From: Rhodococcus gordoniae
GTDB taxonomy: Bacteria; Actinomycetota; Actinomycetes; Mycobacteriales; Mycobacteriaceae
Assembly: GCF_001646655.1 (NCBI RefSeq)
Contig: NZ_LPZN01000002.1
Coordinates: 1-64,000 of the forward strand
Reading direction: 5' to 3'
Length of the DNA: 64,000 nucleotides
Shown here: piece by piece, positions 61,405-64,000 of the stretch
Layout of the letters: every line of letters starts with the position of its first letter
How positions within the stretch are numbered: position 1 is the stretch's first letter
The notes under the pieces: generated by a model
Database searches by the model: none
What the model saw: only the letters and a program-made list of their open reading frames with translations
Told to the model about the DNA's origin: nothing
Program-made: the position numbers and the translations under genes

Positions 61405-61458
61405 ATGCCGTTCACCCGTGAATCCCTCGTCCCCGGAAACGTCCGGGCAGGAGGATGA
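61405..61458 (+). CDS. 17-codon leader ORF coupled to the hydrolase
   Basis: ATG 61405 to TGA 61456-61458, encoding 17 residues (MPFTRESLVPGNVRAGG). The stop overlaps the hydrolase ATG at 61458 as TGATG. A small hairpin (CCCGGA 61432-61437 with TCCGGG 61442-61447) lies within it just before the AGGAGG ribosome site. This arrangement suggests translational coupling of the downstream gene. Confidence 0.4.
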   Translation: MPFTRESLVPGNVRAGG

Positions 61459-62465
61459 TGGCGTTGCTCACACGTTCGCCCTACCGCTGCCCCGGAGACG
61501 ACAGCGTGATCCACCATGCGTGTGCAGGACTGCTGACCTATTGGAAGCGTCCCGTGAAGGAGCACGTCGCCCGTACCTCGCTGGGGGAGACGTACGTGCT
61601 CACCACGGGTCCTGCGACGGCACCCCCGGTCGTGGTGCTCGCGGGCGGCGACCTTCCGGCGGCTGGGCTGCGTCTGCTGGCCGAGCAGTTCGGCGAGCAG
61701 CACCGGGTCGTGCTCGTGGACGTCCCGGGTCTGCCCGGTGCGAGTGCGGGCAGCCGGCCCGACAGTCGCATCCACGCCGTCTACGGCCACTGGCTCGTCG
61801 AGGTCCTCGACGCACTCGGCGTCGAGCGGGTTCCCGTGATCGGTCTCGGCTGGTCGGCGTCGGTGGCGGCCGCGGTGGAGGATCTCGACAGGATCGAGAA
61901 GCTGGTGATCGCCGCGCCGCTGGGACTCGTTCCGCGCGTCCGGTGGCACCGCGCCCTCATCCCCGGCTTGCAGTGGCGCAACGAGCCCAATCTCGAGAAC
62001 ACCGAGCGCTACCTCCGGGCACTCGCGGGCTGCGATTACCGGCCCGACGAGCAGACTCTGCGGTGGTCCTGCCGCGTGGGTGCGTACTGCACGTCGCTGA
62101 CGAACCTGCCCCGCCTCGATCGAGCCGTACTGCGTCGCTGGCGCGGGCATCCGGTCGAGGTGGTCGTGGGCGTCAAGGATCCCCTCGTACAGGTCGACGC
62201 GCTGAACAAGCTGGCCGACGACATGGGAGCGCATTTCGTGGCGATTCCCGACGCGGGTCATCTCCTCGCGGTCGAGGCGCCGGCGGCTCTGGCGGCGATG
62301 AGCGCTGCTGTGTCGGTCTCGGAGAACCGAGTTACGGTCGACCGAGGCGGAAGTGGCGATGCCGGGCTGCCCCCGACGGGCGTAGTTACCAGTCCGGCAT
62401 CGCCACCTCCGGTCACCTCCCGGCGGAACCCGAGCAATCGGGTACCCGATCCAGGGCTGCGATAG
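61458..62465 (+). CDS. alpha/beta hydrolase
   Basis: 335 residues. The fold runs VVVLAGGDLPAAGLRLLAEQ, RVVLVDVPGLPGAS, then the nucleophile elbow GLGWSASVA (GWSxS variant of GxSxG), an acidic VGVKDPLVQ and IPDAGHLLAVEAP. The ATG at 61458 is preferred over 61455 because AGGAGG abuts the latter and the leader ORF ends in TGATG here. The C-terminal ~45 residues are Pro/Ser-rich and coded across a large hairpin. Substrate unknown. Confidence 0.75.
   Translation: MALLTRSPYRCPGDDSVIHHACAGLLTYWKRPVKEHVARTSLGETYVLTTGPATAPPVVVLAGGDLPAAGLRLLAEQFGEQHRVVLVDVPGLPGASAGSRPDSRIHAVYGHWLVEVLDALGVERVPVIGLGWSASVAAAVEDLDRIEKLVIAAPLGLVPRVRWHRALIPGLQWRNEPNLENTERYLRALAGCDYRPDEQTLRWSCRVGAYCTSLTNLPRLDRAVLRRWRGHPVEVVVGVKDPLVQVDALNKLADDMGAHFVAIPDAGHLLAVEAPAALAAMSAAVSVSENRVTVDRGGSGDAGLPPTGVVTSPASPPPVTSRRNPSNRVPDPGLR
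62353..62406. repeat. inverted repeat in the 3' end of the hydrolase gene
   Basis: Perfect 13-bp arms (62353-62365 and 62394-62406) with a 28-nt loop, inside the disordered C-terminal coding part of the hydrolase. It may act as an early terminator or RNA structure. Confidence 0.6.
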
Positions 62466-62584
62466 TCCCCGAATTGTTACGGTTTGGTCACGGGGACGCT
62501 CATGACGGTACCACTGAAAGCCGAGTCGTTGCAGATGTCTGTATCGGCGCGTCACACATCCGCGATAACGGAGTTGCGGCCGCG

Positions 62585-63049
62585 TCACGCGACGGCACGG
62601 CTCCAATCGACGACGACCGACCTCGCGCCGATGTATTCCAGCAGGTCGCGAACCGGCCCGCCGAAGCGGAGCTGACGGTCGACCTCCAGCTCGTCGAGAT
62701 CGTCGTCCTCCGTGCCGACGAGGATCCCGTTCGCCACGCTGCGGGCCGCGGACAGCACGAGCATCTCCTCCGCGGCAACCCGTACCGGCACATCGGTCTC
62801 ACCCGCGACCGCACCGACCGTCACGGCCACGTAGTCCCTGTCCTCGCCTGCGTCGTGATACGCGACCAGACGGCCGTGCAGCAGGGACTCGGGCAGGAGC
62901 CGGTCGAGCGTCACACCCGAGGGAACGCTCTCGTCGTCGGAAGGGGTGCTCGAACCGGGTGCGGCCGATGTAGCCGGGAGCTGCGCGGCGGCGTACAGAG
63001 GTACGCGCCGAGACGTCCAGCCGAAGTAGGTTTCGCGTTGCGCATACAT
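62585..63049 (-). CDS. hypothetical protein with short Pro/Ser linker
   Basis: 154 residues, MYAQRETYFGWTSRRVPLYA at the start, a Ser/Pro linker (TSAAPGSSTPSDDESVPSG), then a compact part RLVAYHDAGEDRDYVAVTVG and VSVANGILVGTEDDDLDELE-like, ending EYIGARSVVVDWSRAVA. No family recognised. AGGAGG lies ~10 nt before ATG 63049; a GTG 15 codons upstream is possible. Transcribed after, and possibly with, the permease genes upstream. Confidence 0.55.
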   Translation of the reverse strand: MYAQRETYFGWTSRRVPLYAAAQLPATSAAPGSSTPSDDESVPSGVTLDRLLPESLLHGRLVAYHDAGEDRDYVAVTVGAVAGETDVPVRVAAEEMLVLSAARSVANGILVGTEDDDLDELEVDRQLRFGGPVRDLLEYIGARSVVVDWSRAVA

Positions 63050-63150
63050 CGCACCTGCGCCTCCTCGATAGGACTTCGTCTCTACTCGTAGTGTGCTCCG
63101 GGCCACCGACAGGTTTCCGGGCCGCCCAAGGCGTCGGAGGCCGTCCGAGG

Positions 63151-63825
63151 CTAGTCCCGTGAGGCGCGGACGCCGGGCGAGACGAGCAGCCGACCGAGGA
63201 CGGCGAAGATCGCGAGCACCAGCAACGAGCAGATCCCGGCGAGAGCGGCACCGCCCACGACCAGTGCATAGTCGCTGCGTGCGAGACCGTCCACGATCGG
63301 TCTTCCCACTCCACCGAAACTCACCGCCGCGGCGATGGTCGCGGTCGCGACGATCTGGACGGCGGCGGTACGCATACCGACGAGCACGAGCGGCAGTGCG
63401 ACCGGTAGTTGGGCCCGCAGGAGGATCTGGGACGAGGTCATCCCCATCCCTCGGGCGGCATCGGTCAGCGCCGGGTCGACCCCGCGGATCCCTTCGTAGG
63501 AGTTCAGCAGGATGGGCGGGATCGCGAGTGCCACGAGCGGCACCAGCACCGGTACCAGTCCGATCCCGTACAGCACCACGAGCAACACGAGCAGGCCGTA
63601 GGTGGGGAGAGCGCGTGCGGCGTTCGCCGTGAGGGATACGAGCACACCGCCGCGACCCGTGTGCCCTGTCCACAGGCCGACAGGCAACGCGAGGAGAACG
63701 GAGATCACGAACGCGAGCAGCGTGTACCCGAAGTGCTGGGCCAGTCGCGTCGGGATCCCGGAAGCACCCGACCAGTTCGCGGCGTCACCGAAGTACTCGG
63801 CGAGGTAGTGCAGCAGCGTCGTCAT
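63151..63825 (-). CDS. osmoprotectant ABC transporter permease (OpuC/ProW type)
   Basis: 224 residues from ATG 63825, six membrane segments. HFGYTLLAFVISVLLALPVG, ARALPTYGLLVLLVVLYGIG, and the EAA loop LTDAARGMGMTSSQILLRAQ; late TIAAAVSFGGVGRPIVDGL. This is the quaternary-amine/glycine-betaine permease family. It overlaps the stop of the upstream permease by 4 bp (ATGA), so the importer has two permeases. Confidence 0.88.
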   Translation of the reverse strand: MTTLLHYLAEYFGDAANWSGASGIPTRLAQHFGYTLLAFVISVLLALPVGLWTGHTGRGGVLVSLTANAARALPTYGLLVLLVVLYGIGLVPVLVPLVALAIPPILLNSYEGIRGVDPALTDAARGMGMTSSQILLRAQLPVALPLVLVGMRTAAVQIVATATIAAAVSFGGVGRPIVDGLARSDYALVVGGAALAGICSLLVLAIFAVLGRLLVSPGVRASRD

Positions 63826-64000
63826 CGGCGCGCTCTCGAGGGGCCACGCATCCACGGAGTGGTGAGGCGCTGGACGAGTACGAGCACCGCGTCGACGACC
63901 AGCGCCATCACGACGGTCGCGACGATGCCGATGATCGCCAGATCGAGCCGGTCGAGTTGGACCGACGCGGTGAACAGCGCACCGAAGGCTCCCATGCCGA
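63822..64000 (-). CDS. osmoprotectant ABC permease, C-terminal part (runs off edge)
   Basis: 58 residues of the C-terminus are visible: GAFGALFTASVQLDRLDLAI, then the last membrane helix IIGIVATVVMALVVDAVLVLV and TTPWMRGPSRARR. It is the paired permease of the importer; the gene continues beyond the right edge. Typical operons carry an ATPase and binding protein further upstream. Confidence 0.8.
   Translation of the reverse strand, partial: GMGAFGALFTASVQLDRLDLAIIGIVATVVMALVVDAVLVLVQRLTTPWMRGPSRARR

Noticed and set aside
61857-61880. missing nucleophile Ser in the 61458-62465 hydrolase
   Set aside because: At first the elbow seemed to read G-L-G-W with Gly at the Ser position. Read as GWSAS, the Ser is present with only the last Gly replaced, so loss of activity is not supported.

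Overview
The window is 64 kb of high-GC actinobacterial chromosome, most likely Rhodococcus or a close relative in the Mycobacteriales. The clearest sign is the block from about 35.4 to 51.2 kb: ino1-padR, a DUF5318 gene, ponA1, a GT87-type membrane glycosyltransferase, then rpsF-ssb-rpsR-rplI and dnaB. From memory this is the gene order of Mycobacterium tuberculosis Rv0046c-Rv0058. A mycobacterial-type glucosylglycerate hydrolase, an LpqY-SugABC-type sugar importer, an EthA-type monooxygenase and an LLM-class (F420-type) oxidoreductase agree with this. All calls come from reading the sequence and from family knowledge; no database search was run.

Layout. 0-13.5 kb is a mosaic of metabolic genes: SDR, YdcF, PHP, Baeyer-Villiger monooxygenase, methyltransferase, ABM, pirin, spermidine-synthase-like, glucosylglycerate hydrolase, PhoX, alpha/beta hydrolase, LLM oxidoreductase. 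12.8-15.9 kb is a TetR-controlled pair of acyl-CoA dehydrogenases. 15.9-21.4 kb is a ten-gene, minus-strand gas vesicle operon whose first two genes encode unusual proteins with acidic then basic tails. 21.7-23.0 kb is a DUF2786/metallohydrolase pair. 23.1-29.3 kb holds an alanine:cation symporter and a trehalose-type ABC importer. 29.4-31.6 kb is a class A penicillin-binding protein closely similar to PonA1 8 kb away. 31.6-35.3 kb is a TetR-controlled acyl-CoA dehydrogenase / APH-kinase / SDR operon resembling 4-hydroxyacyl-CoA catabolism.

35.4-51.2 kb is the conserved chromosomal core. Its dnaB carries two inteins, the first with class 3 features, and is preceded by a 445-bp intergenic region with a perfect DnaA box, an AT-rich patch and tandem 7-mers. 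51.2-58.6 kb is a metalloid/metal resistance region: CadI/ArsI-ArsR, a 5'-truncated CmtR-like pseudogene, DUF3703, then arsR-acr3-arsC and a BASS transporter with a LysR regulator. A stand-alone trpF and a DUF808 membrane protein lie in between. 58.7-64 kb holds a hemerythrin protein, a glutaminase-STAS fusion, an alpha/beta hydrolase and the start of an osmoprotectant ABC importer running off the right edge.

Most operons are very tight, with 4-bp ATGA/GTGA overlaps. Several inverted repeats at divergent promoters are good operator candidates for the adjacent TetR, PadR, ArsR and LysR genes. I saw no CRISPR array, rRNA, tRNA or insertion sequence. The only intergenic stretch over 300 bp is 47526-47970, described below.
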